Under the pieces are notes generated by a model, which saw only the letters and a program-made list of their open reading frames with translations, had not been told where the DNA came from and did no database searches. Positions 24,131-32,920 of a stretch of DNA of 64,000 nucleotides are shown piece by piece (within the stretch, counting starts at the first letter, position 1; each line of letters begins with the position of its first letter). The stretch is from G963692885 sp964658655 (GTDB taxonomy: Bacteria; Acidobacteriota; Terriglobia; Terriglobales; Acidobacteriaceae), in assembly GCA_964658655.1 (NCBI GenBank), contig CAZZZL010000002.1:62001-126000 (forward strand). The letters are read 5' to 3'. Both the position numbers and the translations under genes were made by a program.

Positions 24131-25747
24131 CTAGTGCCTGAAATGCCGCATGCCCGTGAACACCATCGCGACGCCGAGTTTGTTCGCAGCGGCGATCACT
24201 TCTTCATCGCGCACTGAGCCGCCTGGCTGGATCACAGCCGTCGCGCCGGCGGCAGCGACAGTCTCAAGACCATCGGCAAAGGGAAAGAAGGCGTCCGAAG
24301 CAGCGCCACAGTTGGCGAGCGGCAGGACGGCTTTCATGGCACCAAATTTAGCAGCGTCCACGCGGCTCATCTGCCCGGCCCCAACGCCAAGTGTCTGGCC
24401 ATCCCGGGCGTAGACGATCGCATTCGACTTCACATGCTTGCACACCCGCCACGCAAAAATCAGGTTGGCGAGTTCTGCCTCCGACGGCTTGCGCTCGGTG
24501 ACAACCTTCAGTTCCGCCGCGGTAATGTGGCCGGTGTCAGCATCCTGTAAGAGCAGCCCGCCGGACACCTGCTTGATAACACGCTTGGCGCCCGCAGCCT
24601 TTGCCGCGCTCACCTGCACCAGCCGCAGATTCTTCTTCGCAGCAAAACGCGCCAGCGCAGCTTCAGAGAACGACGGCGCAATGATGGCCTCCACGAAAAG
24701 CTTGGCGATCTCCTCGGCAGCTTCCGCATCCACTTCGCGATTGATGCCGATCACGCCGCCAAACGCCGACACCGGATCGCTCGCCAGCGCCCGCTGGTAA
24801 GCATCGAGCACAGAGCTGCCCGTCGCAGCCCCACAGGGATTCGTGTGCTTGATGATCGCGACCGCGGTCGAATCAAACTCCTGCGAAAGCTCCCAGCACG
24901 CGTCCAGGTCGACAAGGTTGTTGTAGCTCAACTCCTTGCCCTGCAACTGCTTCGCGCCGGCAATGCCGGTCCCTGTGCCATCCGTATAAAGCGCAGCCGC
25001 CTGGTGAGGATTCTCCCCATAGCGCAGCGACGTCACCAGTGGATAATCAGTCTTCAGCACCGCCGGAAATGCTCCCGCATCAGGCGCGGCCGGCGAACCA
25101 CCCAGTGGCAGTGCAGCCAGTGTCGCCGCAATGCCCGCATCGTACGACGCCGTCAGCGCAAAGGCCTTCTGCGCCAGCTTCCAGCGCGTCTCGCGTCCAA
25201 GCTGACCATTGCCTGCATCCAGTTCGGCCGACAGCTCTGCATAGTCCTCGACCGCCGTCACAATCGCAACATCCTCAAAATTCTTCGCTGCCGAGCGCAC
25301 CATGGACGGCCCGCCAATGTCGATATTTTCGACAATCTCCGCAAAATGCACACCGGGCCTGGCCGCCGTTTTCTCAAATGCATAGAGATTCACGACGACC
25401 ATATCGATGGGCTGAATCGCATGCTCGTTCACCGCCGCAACATGCTGCGCATTGTCGCGAATGTGCAGGATGCCGCCGTGCACCTTCGGATGCAGTGTCT
25501 TCACGCGCCCATCCAGCATCTCGGGAAAACCTGTCAGGTCGGAAATATCGCGCACCGTCAGACCTGCCTCGCGCAACGTCTTCGCCGTGCCGCCGGTCGA
25601 TACCAGCTCAACGCCATGCGCAGCAAGTTTCTGCGCAAAAGCCACCAGGCCGGTCTTATCGGTGACGCTCAACAATGCGCGGCGTACCGGCTTCTTATCT
25701 CCTGCTGCTTTTCCTGTGACACTGGCGGACGAATGCTCACTACTCAA
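24131..25747 (-). CDS. purH: Bifunctional AICAR formyltransferase/IMP cyclohydrolase
   Basis: 538 residues, full length, catalysing the last two steps of purine synthesis. The N-terminal MGS-fold cyclohydrolase runs from about residue 22 (RALLSVTDKTGLVAFAQKLA, then STGGTAKTLREAG, FPEMLDGRVKTLHPKVHGGI). The formyltransferase follows with RYGENPHQAA and KHTNPCGAATG, both hallmark motifs, and the ending VRDEEVIAAANKLGVAMVFT then GMRHFRH. The first 20 residues are a polar extension. It stands as a single gene, convergent to nothing, between a glycosyltransferase and a MetE-like gene on the same strand. Confidence 0.96.
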   Translation of the reverse strand: MSSEHSSASVTGKAAGDKKPVRRALLSVTDKTGLVAFAQKLAAHGVELVSTGGTAKTLREAGLTVRDISDLTGFPEMLDGRVKTLHPKVHGGILHIRDNAQHVAAVNEHAIQPIDMVVVNLYAFEKTAARPGVHFAEIVENIDIGGPSMVRSAAKNFEDVAIVTAVEDYAELSAELDAGNGQLGRETRWKLAQKAFALTASYDAGIAATLAALPLGGSPAAPDAGAFPAVLKTDYPLVTSLRYGENPHQAAALYTDGTGTGIAGAKQLQGKELSYNNLVDLDACWELSQEFDSTAVAIIKHTNPCGAATGSSVLDAYQRALASDPVSAFGGVIGINREVDAEAAEEIAKLFVEAIIAPSFSEAALARFAAKKNLRLVQVSAAKAAGAKRVIKQVSGGLLLQDADTGHITAAELKVVTERKPSEAELANLIFAWRVCKHVKSNAIVYARDGQTLGVGAGQMSRVDAAKFGAMKAVLPLANCGAASDAFFPFADGLETVAAAGATAVIQPGGSVRDEEVIAAANKLGVAMVFTGMRHFRH

Positions 25748-25877
25748 AATAGGGGCTCCTTGCAGTTCTGCGGATGGGTCGGACCGGGCTTCACCGGAAA
25801 AGACTGTCAGCCAGAATTGTAAAGAGCGGCGACCCCTCTGTCATTCTGCGGCAATCGCCCTGCCGCCTCGTCCCCGT

Positions 25878-26942
25878 TCAGACGCCGAGCACCTGCGCCG
25901 CCATCGCCGTCCCTTCAACCCGCGCCGCAATCTTCGCAAAGGCAATCTCGCGAGAGGTCGACGTATCGTCCGCAAACGGCGAAAAGCCGCAGTCATCTGT
26001 CGTCCCCAACCGTTCCACCGGCAGGCAGCGAGCAGCTTCGAGCACCCGGTCGCGCACCTCCTCCGCTGTCTCGATCTCGCGGGCGATCGGGTCGATCACG
26101 CCGACAAAGATCACCTGTTCCGGCCCCGCCAGCCCGGCAATCGCCTTCAGCACGTGCGGTCTGTCCGGCTCGCTCGCCATCTGCAGATACACGCGCCCCA
26201 CCTTCAGCCTGAACACATCCGGCAGAAAATTTGCGTAGTCTACATCAGCGCTGTGCGTGGAATCGCGGTCGCCGCCCGGGCACACGTGCACGCCAATCTG
26301 CTTCTGTTCCGCCGCGGTAAATCTCTCCAGCACCTGGTTGTTCAGATCGATGAAGCTCCGCAACAGCCCACCGGACGGATCAAGCTTCAGTGACAGCCGG
26401 CCCTCGGTGAAATCGATTTGCACCACACTCGCGCCCGCCGCAAACGCCCCGCGAATATCCGTCTCCGCTTCATCGAGCAGGTCGGCAATGAACGCTTCGC
26501 GCGGATAGCCCGCAATTCCGCCCGCCGGATACAGCAGGCTCAGTGCAGATGCGGAAATGACCGCCTGCTTGATCGGCAGCTTCGTCAGCCGACGCAGCGC
26601 CTGCGTATAGGTGCCGGCATGCACGCCGTAGCGAAACGGCCCCGCTGTCAAAGCCGGCAGCTGCCGCTGATGGCCATCGGCAAAGGGAATTACCACGCCA
26701 TCAGCAGACAGATTCATCAATCCAGTTAGTGGATATGTCGCAAAGCTCGGCTTGGTCTGCTCGCCGTCCGTCAGCACCGGCGACCCGGTCCGCTCCAGCC
26801 GCTCCACCGTTTCTTTCAACGCGGCTTGATACTCTGCGTCCAGCGCATCGGCAGCAAGCTTCCCCGCCTGCACATCGATCATCGTCTGGATAAGCTGGGG
26901 TGGACGCGGGATACTGCCGATAGCTTCCGTCTGAATAGGCAT
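25878..26942 (-). CDS. Cobalamin-independent methionine synthase-like (MetE C-terminal type) protein
   Basis: 354 residues corresponding to the C-terminal catalytic half of MetE only. TEAIGSIPRP at the start and the zinc ligands in GVHVCPGGD (His and Cys) and TTDDCGFSPF (Cys) are clear, so the zinc site used for thiol activation is intact. Short MetE-like proteins without the N-terminal half can act with methylcobamide or other donors, or as epoxyalkane-coenzyme M transferase-type enzymes. The normal D-E-P motif near the middle reads IDFTEG. Methyl donor and acceptor are therefore uncertain. Confidence 0.88.
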   Translation of the reverse strand: MPIQTEAIGSIPRPPQLIQTMIDVQAGKLAADALDAEYQAALKETVERLERTGSPVLTDGEQTKPSFATYPLTGLMNLSADGVVIPFADGHQRQLPALTAGPFRYGVHAGTYTQALRRLTKLPIKQAVISASALSLLYPAGGIAGYPREAFIADLLDEAETDIRGAFAAGASVVQIDFTEGRLSLKLDPSGGLLRSFIDLNNQVLERFTAAEQKQIGVHVCPGGDRDSTHSADVDYANFLPDVFRLKVGRVYLQMASEPDRPHVLKAIAGLAGPEQVIFVGVIDPIAREIETAEEVRDRVLEAARCLPVERLGTTDDCGFSPFADDTSTSREIAFAKIAARVEGTAMAAQVLGV

Positions 26943-27111
26943 CCCTGGAGCCTACCGGTCATGGTGCACAGAAGCGTCCACCTAAGGGATGAAATTCAAG
27001 CTGAAACCCCGCGATGCTGCCGAGAATGTGTTCACGTCGCCCGAAACGAATTTGTCTTCCCGGGCGAAGCCGAAGAACCTGCGTTGTCCCTGCCAGCCAA
27101 AGACCAATTGC

Positions 27112-27468
27112 CTACTTGTAGAGAACCAGCGATACGGCATCCGCCACCAGGAAGCAGCAGAGACCCACAGTGCCATAAGACGCCCACGCCGGTGGTGCCT
27201 GGCTCCGGCGGCTGTCGCGCAGAGTCCTGTAGAGCTGCACCGCCGCCGGCACGATCATCAGGATGATGATGATGTTGAGATTCGTCCTGACGTCCGGCGA
27301 ATGCCACGACAGCTTTGCTGTCAAAATCACAGCGATTGCCAGGTACGCAGAGGCGTACCAGGGATTTTCAGGGATCGGCGACCTTAATTTCCATCCCCGC
27401 CTGTACAGCGTCCACAGGATCGAAACAGCCACGAAGACAGTCAGGATCCAGCTCAGTTTATCGACCAT
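27112..27468 (-). CDS. Small integral membrane protein of unknown function
   Basis: 118 residues with about four hydrophobic segments (LSWILTVFVAVSILWTLY, YASAYLAIAVILTAK, LNIIIILMIVPAAVQLY and GTVGLCCFLVADAVSLVLY). I do not recognise the family. The regular alternation of membrane helices and charged loops, plus codon use similar to its neighbours, supports a real gene. It is isolated on the same strand as the MetE-like gene, 169 bp upstream of it in transcriptional order. Confidence 0.7.
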   Translation of the reverse strand: MVDKLSWILTVFVAVSILWTLYRRGWKLRSPIPENPWYASAYLAIAVILTAKLSWHSPDVRTNLNIIIILMIVPAAVQLYRTLRDSRRSQAPPAWASYGTVGLCCFLVADAVSLVLYK

Positions 27469-27538
27469 ACGTTTGGGCCCCTGGTGTTGGTAGATAGAGT
27501 AACGCCAAAATGCAAAGCATTAAATCTGCAACAAGAAA

Positions 27539-27568
27539 AAAAGCCGGACGCATCTGCGTCCGGCTTTT
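27539..27568 (-). terminator. Intrinsic terminator of the S53 peptidase gene
   Basis: AAAAGCCGGACGCA and TGCGTCCGGCTTTT form a 14-bp stem with a very short loop. Read on the minus strand it ends in a run of seven T, 15 bp after the peptidase stop at 27584. Confidence 0.92.
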
Positions 27569-27583
27569 GTAACCCAACCGCAA

Positions 27584-29614
27584 CTACTGTTTGAAGTACT
27601 CAGCAAAGGCCTGCCCGTTCGGCACGCCCAGACCCGTCACATTGTCCCAGCCCTTGGTCGTTTTCAGACCGCTGTCTGTGCCAAACGTCAGCAGGATCGC
27701 CGTATCTTCCAGCAGTGGATAGTTCCAGATGGTGCTGACATAACTGCTGGTACCTTCGAGCGGCTGCACCAGTGAATTGGCGGAGTAGCTGGTGGTGCCG
27801 CTCGACGTCGTCACCTTGCCGGTTACGTTCGTCTTTGAGGCATACGGCAGGATGTCCGTGATCGTGCTCGCGGGCATGTTGTACAGGTACGGCGCAGCCT
27901 GGCCTAGCGGCTGGCCGGCGACCTGGTTGGCAATCGCCCACAGTGCAGAGAACATCGGGCAGGCAAGGCTCGTGCCGCCATACACCTGGTAGGTGATCTC
28001 GGGCTCCGTGAATGGCTCGGAGATCGCGATGTACGCACCGGTGAACGGATCAGCCAGCCAGGAAATATCCGGCAGTTGCCGTGCATTTCCTTTCAGCTTG
28101 CTCTGGTAAGACGGCTTGGCATAGAAGCCGCTGGGACCGCCGCCGGAGCCGAAGTTGAAATAGCCAGTGGTCGCGGGAGCATCGTTCACATACGCACCCT
28201 CCGCCAGCAGGTTCTCGTTCGTTCCCCAGCCGGACTGCCAGGCAATCGTGTTGTTGGAATTCAGCGCCAGGCTCACTCCGCCTATTGCGGTTGCATACGG
28301 TGAATCTGCCGGTGCACTGACTGAGGCGGGATTCGACGACGGGAAGTCAAACGTAAAATCGCCGCTATCGCCCGAAGAGAAGTTTGCGGAAATACCAAGA
28401 ACCGCTGCGGTTTCGGCGATCAGATCTTCCTGAATCAGCGTTGCCGTCGAGGTGTAGTATTCCTCGCTGCCATAGCTGCCCGAGATCACGTTGCCGAGCT
28501 GATAATCGACCGCATAGTAAAGACCTTCGTCAATATCCTGGAAGCTGTTGCTGGGCGGAACCACCAGGTCAATCCCTGCGCCCGGTGCAATCGCGTGGGC
28601 CCATTCCACGTCAATGTTGATCTCTGCATCCGGCGCTTCGCAATACGAAGGCGTCGGCGTGTAGATGATCTTGAAGTTCGAAGACGTCAGCTTGGGCAGG
28701 CCGAACTTCGCCGAGAACGCATTTGCATCCTGGGTGATGGTCGGTGATCCGCACCAGTCCAGAATCACGATCGTCTGTCCTGTGCCGTCATACTTGTCGG
28801 CATAGAGTGGCAGCAGGTTGTAGGCGGCCTGGATGTTCTTCGGCGTGTAGCCGCAACCCACGTTGCTCTTCGTGTAGGCATTCCCTTTGTACGTTGCATC
28901 CGGCAGCGAGCCGCCAGAAGTAAACGTCTCAGTCTCTGTTCCCGGGAAGCAGGCAGGGTTCAGAGCTGCAGTCGTGGTCTTCGGCACTGCATTGGCCTGC
29001 GGGCCGGAAGTCGTTGGCAGCGGGACCCGCGTGGTCGTGCGGTTCACGATGGGATGTGTAAAGCCCATGTTGTCCAGACCGGCAACCGAGCCAACCAGTT
29101 CCGCGGCTGCGCCCGTAACCACAGGATCGTTGGCGTTGGCGCGGACCGTCTTGCCGTTCAACTCATAGTTGTTCAGGGCAACATGAAAAGCGCTGCTTAC
29201 CTGCCCGGCTGTTCCCTGCGCGCGCACGTAAAAATTGTCAGGACCAGTCTTCACAATCTTCAAACCATGCGACGTGAAAAATTCCTCGACCGTCTTGGCT
29301 TCCGCTTCGGTCGGGCCGTAGCGCTGCATGAATTCCTTCTTGGTAAGCCAGTGCCGGTAGTTGCGCGACGTCGGATCGTAAAGGTCCTTCGCAACCAGGT
29401 CCAGGTCAGCCTTGTTATGCGGCTTCAACCAGATGCTCACGTCGATCACCGTGGAAGGATTGACTGCTCCAACACTTTTCGATGTCGCCGTGAAACGGGG
29501 CGTATTGTTTGCGATCGTGAGTCCACTGACTGCCGAAGAAGCTCCGAATAACGGTGTGCTTCCGAGAACTCCGATTCCAAGAGCGAGAAATGGAATGAAT
29601 TTTGCTTTCGCCAC
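27584..29614 (-). CDS. Secreted S53 family peptidase (sedolisin/kumamolisin-type)
   Basis: 676 residues. A signal peptide (KFIPFLALGIGVLGSTPLFG) is followed by a pro-kumamolisin activation domain (residues about 40-190; DLYDPTSRNYRHWLTKKEFM, AQGTAGQVSSAFHVALNNYE) and the peptidase. Active-site segments are DAEINIDVEWAHAIAPGA (Glu/Asp), SSGDSGDFTF (oxyanion Asp) and GGTSLACPMFSAL (nucleophile Ser549). The calcium-site ending TKGWDNVTGLGVPNG is present. The GTG start is preceded by GGAGG. This is an acid-active secreted endopeptidase, common in Acidobacteriota. It has its own terminator and no co-directional partner. Confidence 0.95.
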   Translation of the reverse strand: MAKAKFIPFLALGIGVLGSTPLFGASSAVSGLTIANNTPRFTATSKSVGAVNPSTVIDVSIWLKPHNKADLDLVAKDLYDPTSRNYRHWLTKKEFMQRYGPTEAEAKTVEEFFTSHGLKIVKTGPDNFYVRAQGTAGQVSSAFHVALNNYELNGKTVRANANDPVVTGAAAELVGSVAGLDNMGFTHPIVNRTTTRVPLPTTSGPQANAVPKTTTAALNPACFPGTETETFTSGGSLPDATYKGNAYTKSNVGCGYTPKNIQAAYNLLPLYADKYDGTGQTIVILDWCGSPTITQDANAFSAKFGLPKLTSSNFKIIYTPTPSYCEAPDAEINIDVEWAHAIAPGAGIDLVVPPSNSFQDIDEGLYYAVDYQLGNVISGSYGSEEYYTSTATLIQEDLIAETAAVLGISANFSSGDSGDFTFDFPSSNPASVSAPADSPYATAIGGVSLALNSNNTIAWQSGWGTNENLLAEGAYVNDAPATTGYFNFGSGGGPSGFYAKPSYQSKLKGNARQLPDISWLADPFTGAYIAISEPFTEPEITYQVYGGTSLACPMFSALWAIANQVAGQPLGQAAPYLYNMPASTITDILPYASKTNVTGKVTTSSGTTSYSANSLVQPLEGTSSYVSTIWNYPLLEDTAILLTFGTDSGLKTTKGWDNVTGLGVPNGQAFAEYFKQ

Positions 29615-29995
29615 TATGCCTCCAGTAAAGAAAAACGTAGGCGGAGCATAACCTGAACGGGTCAGATCACCTACAGCTTTTTATGTATGGCACTGTGGAT
29701 ATTCATCGGTGTAGTCAAACCAATTTGCCTCTCCCCCGCCCGGACTTCCGGGTAACCGTCAAAGTTATCTAGTTCGCCATCCCCCGAAGAATCGATGCAT
29801 CCGATGGGTCCTGCGCGCAGAGCGATACTGGCCGTACTGCCAGGGATGTCAAAAGAGAGAAGTAGACCTCCCTCTTTTGAAATAAGCCGTGTGGCAAACA
29901 CCGCCCGCCGCGCAGGAGCAGCCGGAGGCAAATCCTGTCGCGGCGAATGTTAAACCCTATTTGCCGTTCTTCGAGGCAAACGGTAGCTTAACGCT
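29615..29995. other. Intergenic region between S53 peptidase and rhomboid
   Basis: 381 bp separating two divergent genes, so both promoters should be here. An open minus-strand frame (29671-29931, 86 codons) is present but has no ribosome site and no motif I recognise. A weak, imperfect hairpin of the AAAAGAGAGAAG/CCTCCCTCTTTT type lies at about 29850-29880. I see no convincing promoter consensus. Confidence 0.5.
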
Positions 29996-30871
29996 ATGGA
30001 TTCCAGTGCGGGCGATTCTCACCTGACCTACGGCAATAACGATCGGCCCGGCGCCTATCCCGAGATATTTGCGCCCGGGACAGCTATCCCTGAGCCGTCC
30101 TACCAGGAGACGAGCTACTATCGGCCTCCACCACCGCCGCCGGTCAACCGCCAGCGCCGCGGTTGGGCTTCGGCGCCTGCGACATATTTGCTGGTCGGCA
30201 TCAACTGCGCTGTCTTTGTGCTGATGGTCTTGAACGGCTGTTCGCTGCTCGCACCCACCACCGAGCAGCTGATCCACTGGGGAGCCGACTACGGCGTCTT
30301 CGTGCTCCAGGGCGATTGGTGGCGCCTCATCTCTGCCATGTTCGTCCATGCAGGCGCCGTGCATCTTGGCCTGAACATGTGGTGCCTGTGGAACCTGGGG
30401 CTGCTGGGCGAGCCTCTGCTGGGACCCGCCGGCATGATTGCCACTTACCTGCTCACAGGACTTGCCGGAGATCTGCTCAGCGTAGCCGTGCATCCGCAGA
30501 TTGTCGGAGTAGGCGCATCGGGCGCCGTCTTCGGTATTGCCGGGGTACTCATTCTTCTGCTCAAGTCGCCGCTGCTGCCTGTACCGCAGGCAGAGCTCAA
30601 GCGACTGCGCCAGAGCGTCATCTATTTCGCTGTACTGAACCTCGTCATAGGACTAGGCACGGCCATCCTGCCCAGCCCGGTCAAGACCGACAACATGGCA
30701 CATCTCGGCGGCCTGCTCTATGGCCTGCTCATCGGCCTGCCGCTGCTGCCGCGCATCGGTGCGGTGCGGGAAAAGTTCGTCCGGCGGCAGTGGTTCACCT
30801 TCGCCGGCGCCACCTTCCTGCTCCTGCTCTTTGCCTACGGCATCAACGCCTACTGGCACTCCCCGAATTGA
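29996..30871 (+). CDS. Rhomboid family intramembrane serine protease
   Basis: 291 residues. A proline-rich cytoplasmic N-terminus (residues about 1-55, with PPPPPPV) precedes six or more membrane helices. The catalytic Ser is in VGVGASGAVFGIAGVL (G-x-S-G motif) and the catalytic His in DNMAHLGGLLYGLLIG; the early HAGAVHLGLNMWCLWNLG block (H-x-x-x-N) is also typical. It cleaves transmembrane helices of other membrane proteins. Substrates cannot be predicted. It is alone on the plus strand between divergent and convergent neighbours. Confidence 0.93.
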   Translation: MDSSAGDSHLTYGNNDRPGAYPEIFAPGTAIPEPSYQETSYYRPPPPPPVNRQRRGWASAPATYLLVGINCAVFVLMVLNGCSLLAPTTEQLIHWGADYGVFVLQGDWWRLISAMFVHAGAVHLGLNMWCLWNLGLLGEPLLGPAGMIATYLLTGLAGDLLSVAVHPQIVGVGASGAVFGIAGVLILLLKSPLLPVPQAELKRLRQSVIYFAVLNLVIGLGTAILPSPVKTDNMAHLGGLLYGLLIGLPLLPRIGAVREKFVRRQWFTFAGATFLLLLFAYGINAYWHSPN

Positions 30872-30917
30872 GGCGAGCGCAGCCACCGGCGCAGTCTGGC
30901 CGAGGGTGCATGCGCCC

Positions 30918-30962
30918 AACGGAAGCATAGGCGGCAACGCCGCAGTCGCCTTGATGGCAAAT
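30918..30962. repeat. Intergenic repeat, family B, copy 1
   Basis: The segment beginning ACGGAAGCATAGGCGGCAAC and ending TGATGGCAAAT matches 34589-34634 at most positions, including a GCGGC...GCCGC palindrome. It lies immediately 3' of the XRE regulator gene. Confidence 0.65.
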
Positions 30963-31312
30963 CATTTGACGGCGGTGGCGGCGAACTTTTTGACCATGGC
31001 CAGCAGCAGCTTCCGGTCACTGTCATTCAAGTTGGTGGAGTAGCGCCGGATCTGTGTCAGGAAGCGCAGTTCCTCTTCCGTCAGCTTCTGGGTCACCATT
31101 TCGCGGTCCAGTGCTTCTTCCGCAAAAAACTGTGACAGCGGCAGGTCGAGTGCCTCGGCAATCTTGGCCAGCGTGTCGAGCGACGGAATCGTATGGCCAT
31201 TCTCGACGCGTGACAGGTAGCAGCGCAGAAGCCCGGTGCGCTTCTCTATATCCCCCTGCGAATAACCCTTCTGCAGACGGTAGCCTCGAATCGTAATTCC
31301 AATTTTCATCAT
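30962..31312 (-). CDS. XRE-family helix-turn-helix regulator
   Basis: 116 residues starting MMKIGITIRGYRLQKGYSQG, followed by a Cro/CI helix-turn-helix (DIEKRTGLLRCYLSRVENGH, SLDTLAKIAEALDLPLSQFF). The C-terminal third is a helical tail (KLTEEELRFLTQIRRYSTNL then NDSDRKLLLAMVKKFAATAV) that resembles dimerisation helices. I place the start at 31312 because the DNA-binding domain begins there and an AAGAAG element precedes it; the open frame extends 70 codons further upstream without homology. No partner gene indicates its target. Such short XRE proteins with this tail are common in acidobacteria. Confidence 0.85.
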   Translation of the reverse strand: MMKIGITIRGYRLQKGYSQGDIEKRTGLLRCYLSRVENGHTIPSLDTLAKIAEALDLPLSQFFAEEALDREMVTQKLTEEELRFLTQIRRYSTNLNDSDRKLLLAMVKKFAATAVK

Positions 31313-31535
31313 TGTGGCTTCTTTCGCACACCCCTTCATCTGTGGCGGGAGGTGTTGCATTTGCCTGTTGGCAGCATAGTTAACATTTAGAACGGTCATC
31401 CGCAAGACAATTCTTTTGTGGAATTTCCCGGAATAGTCATAATCCTCGCAGAACGTCCCAAATCGAACACTTTCCGAGGAACCACCGTAGATGACCGACC
31501 AGTAAGTTCGCCGTTCAGCCATTTCCGGCGAATGA

Positions 31536-32309
31536 CTACGGCTTGCCGCCCAGCGTCTTCGCGAACAGGTTCAGGCTCCGTGCCTGGGCGTCCGCAGCAT
31601 CCGCCGCCCGATAGCCGGCCTTGTTGTTCGGATTCTCAAACGCGTGCCCGGCATCCGGATAAATCTTGGTGCTGACCGGCACGCCCTGCTTCTTCAACTG
31701 CGCCGTAAATGCGTCGATACTCTCCGCCGGGATGCCGTGGTCCTGTCCGCCAAAATTCCCGACCACCGCTGCGTGAATTTTGCCCAGGTCTGCCGGGTCC
31801 GTCGCCAGCGCGCCGTAGTTGATCGACACCGCCTTCAACGTCGGCTCATGGATGGCCAGTTGCAGCGCATAGCCGCCGCCCATGCACCAGCCAATCGCGC
31901 CGATCTTACCGGCCGCAACATCAGGCCGAGTCTTCAGGTAACTGACCGCGGACGTCAGGTCGCGCACGCCGCGGTCCTGCGGCAGTCCGCGCATCAGTTC
32001 ATGCGCCATCTCGGGATCATTCGCGGTCTGTCCGCGATACAGATCAACCGCCAGCGCAACATAGCCATGCGCAGCCAGGTCGGCAGCCTGCTCCTTCACC
32101 CAGTCATTCAACCCCCACCACTCGTGGATGACCACCACCGCAGGATGCTTCCCTCCGCCTGCCGGTGTGTAGAGCAGCCCCTTGACCGTCTCAGTGCCGC
32201 TGGTGAAGCTTACCGTCGCCGGCCCCTCGGCAAAGGCCGACAGCGTCGACGTGCAGACAAAAAGCAGTGTGGCGAAAAGCAGCGCATGGATCGAGGAAAG
32301 ACGTTTCAA
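31536..32309 (-). CDS. Exported dienelactone hydrolase family protein
   Basis: About 257 residues. The TTG start at 32309 is preceded by AGGAG at good spacing and gives a normal signal peptide (KRLSSIHALLFATLLFVC, ending near AFAEG); an upstream ATG at 32357 is less likely. The alpha/beta hydrolase core has VVIHEWWGLNDWVKEQAADL, the nucleophile elbow AIGWCMGGGYALQLA (Cys as in dienelactone hydrolase) and PDAGHAFENP for the His; the Asp lies near GGQDHGIPAE. It hydrolyses lactone or ester bonds, here in the periplasm or outside. Substrate is not inferable. Confidence 0.9.
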   Translation of the reverse strand: MKRLSSIHALLFATLLFVCTSTLSAFAEGPATVSFTSGTETVKGLLYTPAGGGKHPAVVVIHEWWGLNDWVKEQAADLAAHGYVALAVDLYRGQTANDPEMAHELMRGLPQDRGVRDLTSAVSYLKTRPDVAAGKIGAIGWCMGGGYALQLAIHEPTLKAVSINYGALATDPADLGKIHAAVVGNFGGQDHGIPAESIDAFTAQLKKQGVPVSTKIYPDAGHAFENPNNKAGYRAADAADAQARSLNLFAKTLGGKP

Positions 32310-32455
32310 TGGAAATCTCCTGCAGCGTCCGCATAGAAGCTCGACGCCATTGCACATCCTACAAAAGGATCACAGGCAATTGCCAACAGCCCTGTCGGAT
32401 CGCAAGGCAGCTTTGCACCGGACAGCAAAGAATATGGGTCTGCTATCGTCCTGCC

Positions 32456-32914
32456 ATGGCCCGGAAAATTCTCAACTGGCTCGGTAGCCGGCCAAAGCGA
32501 TGGGAGCACCTCAAGGGTGTACCGCTTATTCACACTGCACCACTTCTGCTAGCGATCTTTCTGCTCTTCAGCGTGCTGGGCTTCGACAACGATCTGATGG
32601 ATGGTGGGACTGAGCCGTATCTCGTGGCATTGGCCAGTGCCATATTCGGCGGCCTTCTTCCCGTCGGCGCATTTCCCGCACGCGAACTTCTCATGTATTC
32701 CGGCGATCTTTTGCTGGTTGCGACGGACGGCATCATCGAAGTCTGCTCGAAGAAGGATGTGGAGTTCGGTATCGAAGCTCTCGAATCACTCCTGGTTGAG
32801 CAGGCCGAACGGCCTCTGCCCGAGATTGCAGCGTCCATCCTCGCCGCCATCCTCCTCCACGGCAAACAGCAGGACGATCAGACATTGTTACTTGTACGCC
32901 GCCTGCCGGCCTGA
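32456..32914 (+). pseudogene. Truncated SpoIIE/PP2C-type phosphatase tail fused to a membrane segment
   Basis: 152 residues from the ATG at 32456. Residues about 1-65 contain two hydrophobic segments (LIHTAPLLLAIFLLFSVLG, PYLVALASAIFGGLLPVGAF). The rest is the C-terminal third of a SpoIIE-type Ser phosphatase: SGDLLLVATDGIIEVCSKKD (the G-D metal and T-D-G-I-x-E motifs), FGIEALESLL and QQDDQTLLLVRR. The N-terminal two-thirds of the phosphatase, with other metal ligands, is absent. Either a deletion has joined two parts of one membrane-anchored phosphatase or two genes. Probably not catalytically active. Confidence 0.65.
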
Positions 32915-32920
32915 CAGAAC

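Noticed and set aside
24845..25822. Open frame of 325 codons antisense to purH
   Set aside because: Entirely inside purH on the other strand; arginine/histidine-rich composition typical of a shadow frame.
29671..29931. Possible small gene of 86 codons upstream of the S53 peptidase
   Set aside because: No ribosome site, no known motif, and it lies where the promoters of two divergent genes should be.
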